Positions 9,994 to 19,777 of a stretch of DNA of 64,000 bases are shown one piece after another (position 1 is the stretch's first letter; each line of letters starts with the position of its first letter). The DNA comes from Roseicyclus salinarum. GTDB lineage: Bacteria; Pseudomonadota; Alphaproteobacteria; Rhodobacterales; Rhodobacteraceae. Where the stretch lies: contig NZ_JARRSA010000020.1 of assembly GCF_029624655.1 (NCBI RefSeq), positions 1 to 64,000 of the forward strand, read 5' to 3'. A model generated the notes under the pieces. The model saw nothing but the letters and a program-made list of their open reading frames with translations. It was not told the DNA's origin and did not search any database. The translations under genes were made by a program, and so were the position numbers.

Positions 9994-11616
9994 CTAGAGG
10001 CTGCGGGTGGTCGAGAGCATATGCGGGTCGAGCACCAGCTCGATCAGGTGCAGGCCGCCCCTGCGCGCGGCCTCGAAGGCCTCCGCGAATTGCGCGGTCC
10101 CTGTGACGCGGTGCCCGGTGCCGCCATAGGCCGCCGCAAGCTGGACATAGTCGGGATTGAACAGGTCGGTCCCCGACACCCGGCCCGGATACTCGCGTTC
10201 CTGGTGCATCCGGATGGTGCCGTAGCGTCCGTTGTTGGCGATCACCACGCAGATGTCCGCGCCATGCTGCCGGGCGGTCGAAAGCTCCTGCAGGGTCATC
10301 TGCAGGCAGCCGTCGCCGGCAAGACAGACGACCATGCGGTCGGGGTGGCGCAGCTTCGCGGCCACGGCGGCGGGAAGGCCATAGCCCATGGAGCCCGAGG
10401 TGGGCGCAAGCTGCGTGCCGTGGCGGTGCCAGCGAAAGTAGCGGTGCAGGAAGGCCGCGTAGTTCCCGGCGCCGTTGGTCACGATCGTGTCGGGCCCGGC
10501 ATTCTCGCGCATCCACGCCACGACCTGTTCCAGCTTCACCGCGCCCGGCGTTTCCTGCGGGATCTGCCATCGTTCGTAGTCGGCCCGCGCCTCGCGGGCG
10601 CCACGGTCCGGCCAGTCCTCCTCGGGGAGGACGTCGAGCAGGCGGCGCAGCACCTTGGACGGGCGCGCGGTCAGTGCGAGCGTCGCGGGATAGACCCGCG
10701 AGGCGTCGTCGTGATCGGGTCCGACCTGAACGATCGCGGGCGGACGCGCGGTATCCACCAGCGCGAAGTCCTGCGTTGTGATGTCGTTCAGCTCGGCGCC
10801 CAGAAGCAGGATGGCGTCGGCCTGCGACAGCCGGCGGCCCAGCGCGGGGTTCATGCCCACGCCAAGATCGCCCGCGTAGTTCGGGTGGTCGTTGTCCACG
10901 AAGTCCTGCCGCCGGAACGTGACGGCAAGCGGCGCGCCGAGCGCGTGGGCAAGCTCGCCCGCCCGCGCACCGTCCTCCGCTCCCCAGAGGGACCCGCCTG
11001 CCACGATCATCGGGCGCTCGGCCTCGGCCATGATGTCGAGGATGCGCGACAGCGCGGTGTCGTCGACGCCGGCCTCGGCGATGGCGGCGACGGCCGGCCC
11101 CGGCTCGGGCGCCTCGGCCGACAGCACGTCCTCGGGCAGCGCAAGCACCACGGGACCGGGCCGCCCGCTCCGCGCGAGTAGAAAGGCGCGGTCGACGTAT
11201 TCCGCGATCCTGTCGGTGCGCTCGACCTCGGCGACCCACTTCACCAGCGGCCCGAACAGCGCGCGATAGTCCACTTCCTGGAACACGCCACGGTCGCGGT
11301 GCCGGAGCGGCACCTGTCCCACGAAGACGACCATGGGCGTCGCATCGTGCATCGCGACGTGCAGCCCCGAGCTTGCGTTCGTGGCCCCCGGCCCGCGCGT
11401 CACGAACAGGACGCCTGGGCGGCCCGTCAGCTTGCCATCGGCCTCGGCCATCATCGCCGCGCCGCCTTCCTGCCTGCAGACGACGTTCTGGATGTCGTGG
11501 TCATAAAGACCGTCCAGCGCGGCGAGGAAACTTTCCCCCGGAACCGAGAACACACGGTCCACGCCATGCAGCGCCAGCCTGTCCGCCAGGATTTTTCCAC
11601 CATGCCGTGTGGCCAT
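9994..11616 (-). CDS. thiamine-pyrophosphate-dependent enzyme, acetolactate-synthase-like
   Basis: The 540-residue protein has the three domains of the acetolactate synthase/benzoylformate decarboxylase superfamily. The N-terminal pyrimidine-binding domain contains the catalytic glutamate (VVCRQEGGAAMMA). A central dehydrogenase-like domain follows at about 190-330. The C-terminal domain holds the TPP/Mg2+ motif GDGCLQMTLQEL with NNGRYG. It is not clearly the biosynthetic IlvB: there is no IlvN gene beside it, and the motifs are the general ones shared with oxalyl-CoA, sulfoacetaldehyde or glyoxylate enzymes. The substrate is therefore left open. It is divergent from the FMN reductase gene, with about 50 bp between them. 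Confidence 0.82.
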   Translation of the reverse strand: MATRHGGKILADRLALHGVDRVFSVPGESFLAALDGLYDHDIQNVVCRQEGGAAMMAEADGKLTGRPGVLFVTRGPGATNASSGLHVAMHDATPMVVFVGQVPLRHRDRGVFQEVDYRALFGPLVKWVAEVERTDRIAEYVDRAFLLARSGRPGPVVLALPEDVLSAEAPEPGPAVAAIAEAGVDDTALSRILDIMAEAERPMIVAGGSLWGAEDGARAGELAHALGAPLAVTFRRQDFVDNDHPNYAGDLGVGMNPALGRRLSQADAILLLGAELNDITTQDFALVDTARPPAIVQVGPDHDDASRVYPATLALTARPSKVLRRLLDVLPEEDWPDRGAREARADYERWQIPQETPGAVKLEQVVAWMRENAGPDTIVTNGAGNYAAFLHRYFRWHRHGTQLAPTSGSMGYGLPAAVAAKLRHPDRMVVCLAGDGCLQMTLQELSTARQHGADICVVIANNGRYGTIRMHQEREYPGRVSGTDLFNPDYVQLAAAYGGTGHRVTGTAQFAEAFEAARRGGLHLIELVLDPHMLSTTRSL

Positions 11617-11669
11617 CCGATCCTCCCGCCTTACGTCCGCGTGGACGGTTTTGCTTGGAGGCTAGGGAC

Positions 11670-12212
11670 ATGTCCAGCGGAAGGCTACTTGGGATCTGCG
11701 GTTCGCTGAGGCGCGGGTCGTTCAACCGCAAGCTCATGCACGAGGCCGCGCGTCTCTACGATCCCGAGGATTTCGCCGAGGCCGACCTGAGGCTTCCCCT
11801 CTATGACGGGGACCTCGAGACCGAGCACGGCATCCCGCCCGAGGTGCAGGTGCTGGCCGACCGGATCGCAGCGGCCGACGCCGTCGTGATCGCGGGACCG
11901 GAATACAACAAGGCGCTGTCGGGCGTCCTGAAGAACGCGCTCGACTGGGTCAGCCGCACTGCGGGCAATCCCTGGCGCGACAAGCCCGTGGCGATCATGG
12001 CCGCGACGGGAGGGCGCGCGGGCGGCGAGCGCACGCAGTTCTCACTGCGGCTCGCGATGGTCCCGTTCCGCCCGCTGCTCCTGTCCGGGCCGGAGGTGCT
12101 CGTGGGGCAGGCCTCGGGCCAGTTCGACGAGGACGGGCGGCTGACGAACGAGCGCAACCTCGCCGCGCTGCGCGAGCTGATGGACGAGTTGCGCAAGGCC
12201 GCAAGCCGCTAG
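11670..12212 (+). CDS. NADPH-dependent FMN reductase
   Basis: The 180-residue flavodoxin-like protein begins MSSGRLLGICGSLRRGSFNRKL, the flavin-phosphate loop of the NADPH-dependent FMN/azo/chromate reductase family. The second family signature GPEYNKALSGVLKNALDW follows at about residue 75. Members reduce FMN or quinones in the cytoplasm. The start at ATG 11670 places the nucleotide-binding loop at the N terminus as in homologues. Its stop codon overlaps that of the convergent FAD oxidoreductase within a shared CTAG at 12209-12212. Confidence 0.9.
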   Translation: MSSGRLLGICGSLRRGSFNRKLMHEAARLYDPEDFAEADLRLPLYDGDLETEHGIPPEVQVLADRIAAADAVVIAGPEYNKALSGVLKNALDWVSRTAGNPWRDKPVAIMAATGGRAGGERTQFSLRLAMVPFRPLLLSGPEVLVGQASGQFDEDGRLTNERNLAALRELMDELRKAASR

Positions 12213-13243
12213 ACGAGGCTCGCCTCGGGCCGGAACTCGGCCGGGATGCCATCGCGGCCCTCGAGAACGAGGTCGGCCATCATCTCGGCCGCGAGCGGCG
12301 CCATGCCGAAGCCGATCTTGAAGCCGCCGTTGGCGATGAACTCTCCGTCCCGCGCGGGGTGGCGCCCGAGCATCGGCGCGCGCGACCGGGTGCGCGGGCG
12401 CAGACCGGCCCAACGCTCGATCACCGGCGCGCCGCGCAACGCCGGGCAGGCCGCACATGCGCGGACAAGGACATCGTCCAGCTGCGCGTCCGTCGCCTGC
12501 GGATCGTCCCATTCGCGCTCCGAGGTGGAGCCCACGGCAACCGTTCCGTCAGCGTGCGGAACGATGTGAAGCCCGTCGGCATAGACCTGCGGCTCGTCGC
12601 CGAGGTCGAGGTCCAGAAGGGCGGCCTGCCCCTTCACGCCCGCGCCCACGATCTTCGCGCCAGCCATGCCGTTGAGCTCAAGAAGTCCCGCGACGCCGGT
12701 CGCATGTATGACGGCATCGCCGCCGCGCGTCTCCGCCGCGATCTCGACGCCCCGACCCTCCAGCGCGCGGACAAGGGCCCTCAGCGCCTGACGTGGATGC
12801 AGCCGGGCCGAAAGCGTATCGCGCACCACCAGGCCCGTCGGGCTTACGACGAGGTGGGCGAACGCGTCGGCCGGAAGCACCTCCCATGCGTGGCGACCGC
12901 CCCAAAGCTCCATCGCCGTCTCCGTGCGCGCCCTCGCAAGCTCGACCGCGCGGGCGTCGGGAAGGGGCTGAACACGCCCAGACCGCGCATAGCCGGGATC
13001 GAGGCCGGAAACCTCGGCGACGCCGCTCCAGAAGGTCTCGGCCATGACGAGGCTGCGGAACTGCATCGCCTTCTTGGTGTTCCAGTTTTCCGGAACATGC
13101 GGGGCGAGCGCCCCCACGAGGCCGCCCGACGCGCCGGCGCCCGGCCCGAAGGGATCGACCACGGCCACCTTCGCGCCCCGCGACGCACAGGCCCACGCGA
13201 TGCTCAACCCGAAGATGCCCGCGCCCAGGACGACGATCCGCAT
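12209..13243 (-). CDS. FAD-dependent amine oxidoreductase, MnmC-oxidase/ThiO-like
   Basis: The 344-residue protein opens with a Rossmann FAD motif (VVLGAGIFGLSIAWACASRG) followed by GASGGLVGALAPHVPENW, and ends with the DAO-family segment around NGGFKIGFGMAPLAAEMM. This is the D-amino-acid/glycine oxidase fold. In E. coli the bifunctional MnmC fuses an N-terminal methyltransferase to such an FAD domain, which removes the carboxymethyl group from wobble uridine. Here the methyltransferase is a separate divergent gene (13313-13990) only 69 bp away, so this gene may supply the oxidase step. A ThiO-like glycine oxidase is the alternative. Confidence 0.8.
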   Translation of the reverse strand: MRIVVLGAGIFGLSIAWACASRGAKVAVVDPFGPGAGASGGLVGALAPHVPENWNTKKAMQFRSLVMAETFWSGVAEVSGLDPGYARSGRVQPLPDARAVELARARTETAMELWGGRHAWEVLPADAFAHLVVSPTGLVVRDTLSARLHPRQALRALVRALEGRGVEIAAETRGGDAVIHATGVAGLLELNGMAGAKIVGAGVKGQAALLDLDLGDEPQVYADGLHIVPHADGTVAVGSTSEREWDDPQATDAQLDDVLVRACAACPALRGAPVIERWAGLRPRTRSRAPMLGRHPARDGEFIANGGFKIGFGMAPLAAEMMADLVLEGRDGIPAEFRPEASLV

Positions 13244-13312
13244 TGCAACTCCCGGCGGTCTGGATGAGTGTCTCGCCGATCAGCATCCGGCCCGCGTGAC
13301 CTAGACCAGACC

Positions 13313-13990
13313 ATGACCGAAAACCAGTCGTTCCCGGATCATCCGCTGGACTGGCGCGGCGGCGTGCCGGTGTCGGGACGCTTCGACGATCCCTTCTATT
13401 CGCTCGAGGACGGGCTGGCCGAGACGCGGCACGTCTTTCTGGCAGGAAACGGCCTGCCCGGACGCTTCCGCGACGGATTTTCCATCGCCGAGCTGGGCTT
13501 CGGCACCGGTCTCAACTTCGTCGCCGCGGTGGCCGCATGGGCCGGGGCGCGCATCGACGGATGCCTTCGGTTCACCAGTTTCGAGGCCTATCCCCTGTCG
13601 CCCGAGGATGCGCGGCGCGCGCTCGACGCCTTCCCCGAGGCCGCGCCCCATGCGCCGCTGGTCGAGGCCGCCCTCGCCGGGTCCGGCCGCGCAAGCGCCG
13701 GCGGCGTGACCCTCGAGATCGTCCGGGGCGACGCGCGGGAGACCGTTCCGCGATGGACCGACATGGCCGATGCCTGGTTCCTCGACGGCTTCGCGCCCGC
13801 GCGCAACCCCGAGCTCTGGGAGGAGGGCTTGCTTTCATCCGTGGCCCGGCACACGGCGCCGGGCGGGACATGCGCCACATATTCCGCGGCGGGCGCGGTG
13901 CGGCGCGCCCTTGCCGAGGCGGGCTTCGCGGTCGAGCGCGTGCCCGGCTACGGACGCAAGCGGCACATGACGACGGGACGCCTCGGATGA
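13313..13990 (+). CDS. mnmD: tRNA 5-methylaminomethyl-(2-thio)uridine methyltransferase MnmD
   Basis: The 225-residue protein matches stand-alone MnmD, the SAM-dependent enzyme that methylates aminomethyl-uridine 34 in tRNA. Motifs: DHPLDWRGGVPVSGRFDDPFYS near the N terminus, the SAM loop IAELGFGTGLNFVAA, the family-specific WFLDGFAPARNPELWE, and the C-terminal GYGRKRHMTTG. The start at ATG 13313 was chosen because homology begins at once (MTENQSFPDHPLDW). It is divergent from the FAD oxidoreductase gene and overlaps the next gene (ATGA at 13987-13990), so the two are probably co-translated. Confidence 0.92.
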   Translation: MTENQSFPDHPLDWRGGVPVSGRFDDPFYSLEDGLAETRHVFLAGNGLPGRFRDGFSIAELGFGTGLNFVAAVAAWAGARIDGCLRFTSFEAYPLSPEDARRALDAFPEAAPHAPLVEAALAGSGRASAGGVTLEIVRGDARETVPRWTDMADAWFLDGFAPARNPELWEEGLLSSVARHTAPGGTCATYSAAGAVRRALAEAGFAVERVPGYGRKRHMTTGRLG

Positions 13991-14862
13991 CCGAACAGAA
14001 CCCGCGCCTCGGCATCCTGCTGATGATCGCGACCACGTTCGTCTTCGCGATGCAGGACGGGATCAGCCGCCACCTCGCGGGAGAATACAACGTCCTGATG
14101 GTCGTGATGATCCGCTACTGGTTCTTCGCCGCCTTCGTCGTCGCGGTCGCCTCCAGAAGCCGGGGCGGCCTGAGGCGGGCGGCGGCGACCGCTCAGCCCG
14201 TCCTGCAGATCGCGCGCGGCGTGCTTCTGGCCGTGGAGGTCTGCGTCATGGTGCTGGCCTTCACGCTTCTCGGCCTCGTGGAAAGCCATGCGGTCTTCGC
14301 CTGCTACCCGCTGCTTGTCGCGGCCCTGTCCGGCCCGTTCCTAGGCGAGCGGGTGGGCTGGCGCAGGTGGGCGGCCATCGCGATGGGCTTCGTCGGGGTG
14401 CTCGTGATCCTTCAGCCGGGCTTCCGCGTGTTCGAGGTCGAGGCGCTGGTGGCCCTCGCCTCGGCCTTCATGTTCGCGCTCTATGGCCTTCTGACGCGCT
14501 ATGCCGCCCGCAGGGACGGCGCGGCCACAAGCTTCTTCTGGACGGGCACCGCCGGCGCGGTCGTCATGACGGCGGTGGGCGTCTGGTTCTGGGAGCCGAT
14601 GATCGCGAGCGACTGGGCGTGGATGGCGCTTCTGTGCGTCACGGGCGCCCTCGGCCACTGGCTCCTGATCAAGACCTACGACGTGGCGGAGGCCAGCATC
14701 GTGCAGCCCTTCGCCTATTTCCAGCTGGTCTTCGCATCGGGCCTCGGTCTCGTGGTCTTCGGCGAGACGCTAGAGACCAACGTGGCGGCGGGCGCGGCGA
14801 TCGTGGTCGCGGCCGGCCTCTTCACGTTGTGGCGCGCGCGTGTGAAGGCGGTGGCCGGCTAG
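13987..14862 (+). CDS. EamA/DMT-family membrane transporter
   Basis: A 291-residue protein with ten hydrophobic helices in two EamA repeats. The first contains MQDGISRHLAGEYNVLMVVMIRYW and the second ASIVQPFAYFQLVFASGLG, both typical of DMT exporters in Rhodobacterales. The ATG overlaps the mnmD stop codon by four bases, implying translational coupling to a tRNA modification gene, although no functional link is known. The stop overlaps the convergent lytic transglycosylase stop (CTAG, 14859-14862). Substrate unknown. Confidence 0.88.
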   Translation: MTEQNPRLGILLMIATTFVFAMQDGISRHLAGEYNVLMVVMIRYWFFAAFVVAVASRSRGGLRRAAATAQPVLQIARGVLLAVEVCVMVLAFTLLGLVESHAVFACYPLLVAALSGPFLGERVGWRRWAAIAMGFVGVLVILQPGFRVFEVEALVALASAFMFALYGLLTRYAARRDGAATSFFWTGTAGAVVMTAVGVWFWEPMIASDWAWMALLCVTGALGHWLLIKTYDVAEASIVQPFAYFQLVFASGLGLVVFGETLETNVAAGAAIVVAAGLFTLWRARVKAVAG

Positions 14863-16799
14863 CGCAGAAGCCGCTCGGTCAGGCCGATCACGGGCAGCTC
14901 TCCGGTCAGCTGGGCCTCGTAGATCGCGAGGCTTTCGGTCACACGCATGATGTAGTTGCGCGTCTCGCTGAAGGGGATGGCCTCGATCCAGTGGATGATC
15001 CCGTCGGCATCCTCGCTGCGGGGATCTCCGAAGCGCTCGATCCATTCCATCGCGCGACTGGGCCCCGCGTTGTATCCCGCTGAGACCAGCACGACGTTGC
15101 CCCCGAAGCTTTCGTTCAGCCCCGCGAGGTAGGTCGACCCCAGAAGGAGGTTGTACGCGGGATCGGCGAGAACGCGGTCCTCGTCGTAGTCGATGCCGAG
15201 CGCGGCGGCGGTGTCGCGCGCCGTCCCAGGCATCACCTGCATCAACCCCATCGCACCGGCATGGCTGACGACGGCGGGGTTGAATTCGGACTCGCGGCGC
15301 GCGATCGACAGGGCCAGCGCCGCATCCACGGGCAGTTCCCCGCGCGCAAGGTCGGTGATCGGGTAGTAGGCGCGCATGATCTCGTGCCCGCTCTGGGCCG
15401 CGCGCTTGGCGATGCCCAGGGCGATGTGCGGGCTGTCGAGGTCGAGGGCGAAATCCCCCAGCATCCCGGCTTCCTGCCGCGACAGGCTTTCCGTCAGGTG
15501 GGTCAGGAAGCGCTCGGCCAGATCGCGATCCCCGGCTTCGTATAGAAGAAGCGCGGCGTGAAAGACCCTCGACGCGGTGAACGGGGCCTGCCTCCAGTCG
15601 CCGTGATCCTCGTCGGCGAGAAAAGCGGGATCGACGGGCAGGCCACCGCGCTCGGCGGCAAGCTGGCCGTAGAAGCTCGACTGGTAGCGCGCGCCCATCG
15701 CATAGGCCTCGGCGGCGGCGTCGGGATCGCCCCGTGCCTCGTGCGCGCGGCCCAGCCAGTAGCCCGCCCGGCCCAGGGAAATCGGGCTGAGCACGGTGTC
15801 GCGGAATGCCTCGAAATGGGCCACCGCGACCTCGGGACGCCCGATGCGCAGGGCGCAGTAGCCCGCGATCCACTCAAGTTCGGCCAGGGCGGTGTCGTCT
15901 TCCCCGCGCTCCAGGAAGTGGTTCGAGGCGTAGTCGTGGCAGGTCTCGAACGCTCCCTCGCGCATCACGTCGCGGGCGAGGTCGGCACGCCGGTCGGCCC
16001 ATGCGGCCGGACGGCCCAGCGCCTGCGCCGAGGTGGAGCGTTCGGCCATCAGTTCGCCCGCGGTTTCCCAGAACCCCGACCGGATGCGCCAGATGAACCG
16101 CTCGAACGCGAGGCCGGGATCGCCGGCAAGCGCCTCCGGCACCGCCGCGATCAGGTCGTCCACGCCCGAGCGCCGTTCGCGCAGGGCGAGCCGCGCCTCG
16201 GCAAGCGCGTGCCATCCCTCGGGAACAAGCGGGAACATCGCGCGCGCGCGGTCCTCGGCTCCCTCCCACAACAGGTGGTCCAGCCGCCGGACGTGGTGGT
16301 CGCCCTCGTTGAGAAGCGTCTGGAACCCCGTCCGAAGCGCCGACGCGGCCTCGCCCGACATCGTCATGCCGGTCCATGCCGCGATCGCGACCTCGTTGGC
16401 GGCCTGCGCGTTCCCGTTGGCAAGATGCGCCTGCGCCAGCGCAAGCGCGCCCATGCCCGTGCTGGGCGGCTGGTCCGCGAAATAGGCGACGATCCGGTCC
16501 GGATCCGCCCCGCGCGGGATCGAAGGTTCGCCCTGCGCGCGAAGGTAGGGCAGCCCGGGCCACTCGGGATTGCGCGCGAGAAAGTCCTCGTAATCGTCGA
16601 AATCCGCGCCGCCGCGGCGCAGGCGCGTCCATTCCACGATGTCGCGGGCGATGGGATCGTCGAGCTCGGCCTGCGCCTCGGCCGCGAGCTCGGTGTCCCC
16701 GCGCGCAAGCGCGCCCAGCGCGAGGCCGAGCGCGTCGGCGTCCGCAAGCGCGGCCGGAGGCGGCAAGACGAGGCATAGGGCAAGGCAGAGACGGCGCAT
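14859..16799 (-). CDS. soluble lytic murein transglycosylase (Slt70-like)
   Basis: The 646-residue periplasmic enzyme cleaves peptidoglycan glycan strands with formation of 1,6-anhydromuramic acid. It starts at ATG 16799 with a signal peptide ([19 protein letters not shown]). A long alpha-superhelical region (about residues 30-450) follows. The C-terminal SLT domain contains the catalytic glutamate in [16 protein letters not shown], then [14 protein letters not shown] and [16 protein letters not shown]. Length and layout match Slt70. A longer reading upstream runs antisense to dapA and was rejected. It is divergent from dapA, 138 bp away. Confidence 0.94.
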   Translation of the reverse strand: MRRLCLALCLVLPPPAALADADALGLALGALARGDTELAAEAQAELDDPIARDIVEWTRLRRGGADFDDYEDFLARNPEWPGLPYLRAQGEPSIPRGADPDRIVAYFADQPPSTGMGALALAQAHLANGNAQAANEVAIAAWTGMTMSGEAASALRTGFQTLLNEGDHHVRRLDHLLWEGAEDRARAMFPLVPEGWHALAEARLALRERRSGVDDLIAAVPEALAGDPGLAFERFIWRIRSGFWETAGELMAERSTSAQALGRPAAWADRRADLARDVMREGAFETCHDYASNHFLERGEDDTALAELEWIAGYCALRIGRPEVAVAHFEAFRDTVLSPISLGRAGYWLGRAHEARGDPDAAAEAYAMGARYQSSFYGQLAAERGGLPVDPAFLADEDHGDWRQAPFTASRVFHAALLLYEAGDRDLAERFLTHLTESLSRQEAGMLGDFALDLDSPHIALGIAKRAAQSGHEIMRAYYPITDLARGELPVDAALALSIARRESEFNPAVVSHAGAMGLMQVMPGTARDTAAALGIDYDEDRVLADPAYNLLLGSTYLAGLNESFGGNVVLVSAGYNAGPSRAMEWIERFGDPRSEDADGIIHWIEAIPFSETRNYIMRVTESLAIYEAQLTGELPVIGLTERLLR

Positions 16800-16937
16800 C
16801 CGGACCCTCCGGGCGAGTGTTGCATCCGCCGAGGATATAGCGCACCCGGCGCCGCGCAACTCACGAACTTGGCAATTCCCGAGCCGGGGAGTAGGGTCCC
16901 GCGAAACTCCGCTCAAGGACAGGAAAGACCCCTCGCG

Positions 16938-17810
16938 ATGTTGAAAGGTTCGATGCCAGCGCTCGTCACTCCCTTCGCCGACGGCGCCGTGGATTACGAC
17001 GCGCTGAAGGCGCTGGTCGAATGGCAGATCGCGGAAGGATCGCATGGCATGGTGCCCGTCGGCACCACCGGCGAAAGCCCGACCCTGACCCATCACGAGC
17101 ACGAGAGCGTGATCGAGGCCGTGGTCGCCGCGGCGGCAGGCCGCGTGCCCGTCATCGCCGGTGCGGGATCGAACAACACGGTCGAGGCGATCCGTTTCGT
17201 GGAGCACGCGAAGTCCGTCGGCGCGGACGCCGCGCTGGTCGTGACGCCCTATTACAACAAGCCGACGCAGAAGGGCATGATCGCGCATTTCAGCGCGCTG
17301 AACGAGATCGGCCTGCCGATCATCATCTACAACATCCCGCCGCGCTCGGTGGTCGACATGATCCCCTCGACGATGGGCGAGCTTGCGAAGCTTCCCAACA
17401 TCGTCGGCGTCAAGGACGCGACCGGCGACCTCGCGCGGGTGCCCAAGCAGCGCATGAGCTGCGGCACGGATTTCATCCAGCTTTCGGGCGAGGACGCGAC
17501 CGCCGTGGGCTTCAACGCGCAGGGCGGAACCGGCTGCATCAGCGTGACCGCGAACGTCGCGCCCCGGCTCTGCGCCGAGATGCAGGAGGCGACGCTGGCC
17601 GGCGACTTTGCGACGGCGCTGGAATATCAGGACCGCCTGATGCCGCTGCACGAGGCGATCTTCGCCGAGCCCGGCGTTTCGGGGGCGAAATACGGTCTCT
17701 CGGTGCTGGGCAAGATCTCGGACGAGGTGCGCCTTCCGCTGACCGGCCTCGAGGACACGACCAAGCAGAAGATCCAGGCCGCGATGCGTCATGCCGGGCT
17801 CATCTCCTGA
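16938..17810 (+). CDS. dapA: 4-hydroxy-tetrahydrodipicolinate synthase
   Basis: DapA condenses pyruvate and aspartate semialdehyde in the lysine/diaminopimelate pathway, in the cytoplasm. The 290-residue TIM-barrel protein has [13 protein letters not shown] at the N terminus, [14 protein letters not shown], the catalytic tyrosine region [13 protein letters not shown], and the Schiff-base lysine K159 in GVKDATGDL. Start ATG 16938 places the barrel at once; a longer frame upstream has no support. Its end overlaps the TrmO-like gene by 20 bp, and smpB follows, an arrangement often seen in alphaproteobacteria. Confidence 0.96.
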   Translation: MLKGSMPALVTPFADGAVDYDALKALVEWQIAEGSHGMVPVGTTGESPTLTHHEHESVIEAVVAAAAGRVPVIAGAGSNNTVEAIRFVEHAKSVGADAALVVTPYYNKPTQKGMIAHFSALNEIGLPIIIYNIPPRSVVDMIPSTMGELAKLPNIVGVKDATGDLARVPKQRMSCGTDFIQLSGEDATAVGFNAQGGTGCISVTANVAPRLCAEMQEATLAGDFATALEYQDRLMPLHEAIFAEPGVSGAKYGLSVLGKISDEVRLPLTGLEDTTKQKIQAAMRHAGLIS

Positions 17811-18282
17811 GGGCGATCCGCGTCCGGGCGAAGTTGCGCTCGGCTTCGATCCGGGCGGGCGCGCCGAGGCGGGCCTGTGCTTCATCGGCCGGATCCGCTC
17901 GACCTGGGAACGGGGCACGGCGCCCAGGAACCTGCGTGCGGCGCGCGAGACCGGCGAAGGCGCCCGGATCGAGCTTCTGCCCGACTACGTGCCCGGCCTC
18001 GCGGGCCTGTCCGAGGGACAGGCGATCCAGGTGCTCTACTGGGTCGGCGGCGGCCGCCGCGACCTGATCGTGCAAAGCCCGCGCCACACCGGCGGGCCGC
18101 GCGGCGTGTTCTCGCTCAGATCGCCGGTCCGCCCCAATCCCATCGCCCTCGGCACCGTGGTGATCACGTCCCTCGACCCGGTGACGGGCGTGATCGGGAT
18201 CGACGCGACGGACGCCTTCGACGGGACGCCGGTCCTCGACATCAAGCCGTGGCTCGAGACCGTGGACACGCCTCCGCGCTGA
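17791..18282 (+). CDS. TrmO/TsaA-family tRNA m6t6A methyltransferase-like protein
   Basis: The 163-residue protein has the TsaA/TrmO (UPF0066) beta-barrel signatures: [30 protein letters not shown], the highly conserved [20 protein letters not shown] with PNPIALG, and VLDIKPWLE near the end. TrmO N6-methylates threonylcarbamoyl-adenosine 37 in certain tRNAs using SAM. This version is short and lacks the C-terminal extension of E. coli TrmO, as many alphaproteobacterial members do. It overlaps the dapA stop by 20 bp and lies 68 bp before smpB. Confidence 0.85.
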   Translation: MPGSSPEGDPRPGEVALGFDPGGRAEAGLCFIGRIRSTWERGTAPRNLRAARETGEGARIELLPDYVPGLAGLSEGQAIQVLYWVGGGRRDLIVQSPRHTGGPRGVFSLRSPVRPNPIALGTVVITSLDPVTGVIGIDATDAFDGTPVLDIKPWLETVDTPPR

Positions 18283-18350
18283 CGGTCGCCAGCGCCGGCA
18301 CGAATGCCGGGCCCCTCGACACTTGGCCGCCGCCCCATTATCTGCCGCTC

Positions 18351-18827
18351 ATGTCCAAGACCGACGAGAACAGGAACTACAAGGTCGTCGCCGAGAACCG
18401 GCGCGCCCGCTTCGACTATGCCATCGAGGACGATCTCGAGGTCGGGATCGTGCTGCAGGGGTCGGAGGTGAAGTCCCTGCGCGAGGGGCAGGCCAACATC
18501 GCCGAAAGCTACGCCACCGTCGACGAGGGCGAGTTGTGGCTGGTGAACAGCTACATCGCCCCCTACGTCCAGGCCAAGACGTTCGGGCACGAGGAAAAGC
18601 GCCGCCGCAAGCTGCTCGTGTCGCGGAAGGAGCTTTCGCGGCTCTGGAACGCGACGCAGCGGCAGGGGATGACGCTCGTGCCGCTGGTGCTCTACTTCAA
18701 CCACAAGGGCGTGGCGAAGATGAAGATCGGCGTCGCGAAGGGCAAGAAGGTCGCCGACAAGCGCGAGACTTCGGCCAAGCGCGACTGGAACCGCCAGAAG
18801 CAGCGCCTGCTGAAGCAGAACGGCTGA
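18351..18827 (+). CDS. smpB: SsrA-binding protein SmpB
   Basis: SmpB delivers tmRNA to stalled ribosomes in trans-translation. The 158-residue protein has the SmpB core ([39 protein letters not shown], the [16 protein letters not shown] segment) and the C-terminal tail rich in lysine and arginine ([19 protein letters not shown]) that enters the decoding centre. Start ATG 18351 is the conserved one. It lies about 3.6 kb upstream of arfB, so two ribosome-rescue genes share this neighbourhood. Confidence 0.97.
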   Translation: MSKTDENRNYKVVAENRRARFDYAIEDDLEVGIVLQGSEVKSLREGQANIAESYATVDEGELWLVNSYIAPYVQAKTFGHEEKRRRKLLVSRKELSRLWNATQRQGMTLVPLVLYFNHKGVAKMKIGVAKGKKVADKRETSAKRDWNRQKQRLLKQNG

Positions 18828-18913
18828 GGTCCGGCGGCAGCCACACCCTTGCGCCGCCGCGGGCAGGATCGTAGGCCTATGCGGACCGGGAACGCAGTGC
18901 GGAGAGTGGGACG

Positions 18914-19777
18914 ATGGCAAGGCCGATCACAGGCGACGATCCGAAGACGCTCGTCTCGACCGAATGGCTCGCCGCGCATCTCGACGATCCCGACCTCCGG
19001 GTGATCGACGCCTCCTATTACCTTCCCGGCGTCGAGCGCGATGCGAAGGCGGAATACGCGAAAGCCCACGTCCCCGGCGCGCGCCATTTCGACATCGACG
19101 AGATCGCCGATGCGCGAAGCGAGCTTCCCCACATGGTCGCCCCCGCCGAGAAGTTCATGAGCCGGATGCGCGCGATGGGCATCGGCGACGGCCACCAGGT
19201 CGTGGTCTACGACTGCACCGGCATCTTCTCGGCCGCGCGCGTTTGGTGGAACTTCCGGCTCATGGGCAAGACCGACATCGCCGTTCTGGATGGCGGCTTT
19301 CCCAAGTGGCAGGCCGAGGGGCGCCCCGTCGAGGACATGCCCCCGATTCTGCGCGACCGGCACATCACCGTCCAGCGGCAGGCGCACCTCGTGAAGGACG
19401 TCACGCAGGTCGCCGCGGCCTCCAAGCTCGGCGACTGGCAGATCCTCGATGCGCGCAGCCCCGGCCGGTTCAGGGGCGAGGAGCCCGAAGTGCGGCCCGG
19501 CCTGCGGTCAGGACACATTCCCGGATCGCTCAACGTCCACTACGCGACGCTTCTGAACCCGGACGGCACCATGAAGGAGGGCGACGCCCTTCGCGCGGTC
19601 TTCGAGGCCGCGGGCGCCGATGTCGGGCGGCGCACCATCACCACCTGCGGCTCGGGCGTGACGGCGGCGATCGTGATGCTGGCGCTGGCGCGTCTCGGAA
19701 ATGAGGACGTGTCGCTCTATGACGGGTCGTGGTCGGAATGGGGCCGCTTCGAACAGCTGCAGGTCGAGACCGGATGA
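18914..19777 (+). CDS. sseA: 3-mercaptopyruvate/thiosulfate sulfurtransferase
   Basis: The 287-residue protein has two rhodanese domains. The N-terminal inactive one includes VSTEWLAAHLDDPDLRVIDA and the C-terminal one carries the active-site cysteine C245 in TTCGSGVTAAIVML. The loop CGSGVT is the form found in 3-mercaptopyruvate sulfurtransferases. It transfers sulfane sulfur to cyanide or thiol acceptors in the cytoplasm. The stop overlaps the start of the following acetyltransferase gene by four bases (ATGA). Confidence 0.93.
   Translation: MARPITGDDPKTLVSTEWLAAHLDDPDLRVIDASYYLPGVERDAKAEYAKAHVPGARHFDIDEIADARSELPHMVAPAEKFMSRMRAMGIGDGHQVVVYDCTGIFSAARVWWNFRLMGKTDIAVLDGGFPKWQAEGRPVEDMPPILRDRHITVQRQAHLVKDVTQVAAASKLGDWQILDARSPGRFRGEEPEVRPGLRSGHIPGSLNVHYATLLNPDGTMKEGDALRAVFEAAGADVGRRTITTCGSGVTAAIVMLALARLGNEDVSLYDGSWSEWGRFEQLQVETG

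Noticed and set aside
14859-17918. 1019-residue reading of the lytic transglycosylase
   Set aside because: The extra N-terminal part is antisense to dapA; the signal peptide at 16799 marks the real start.
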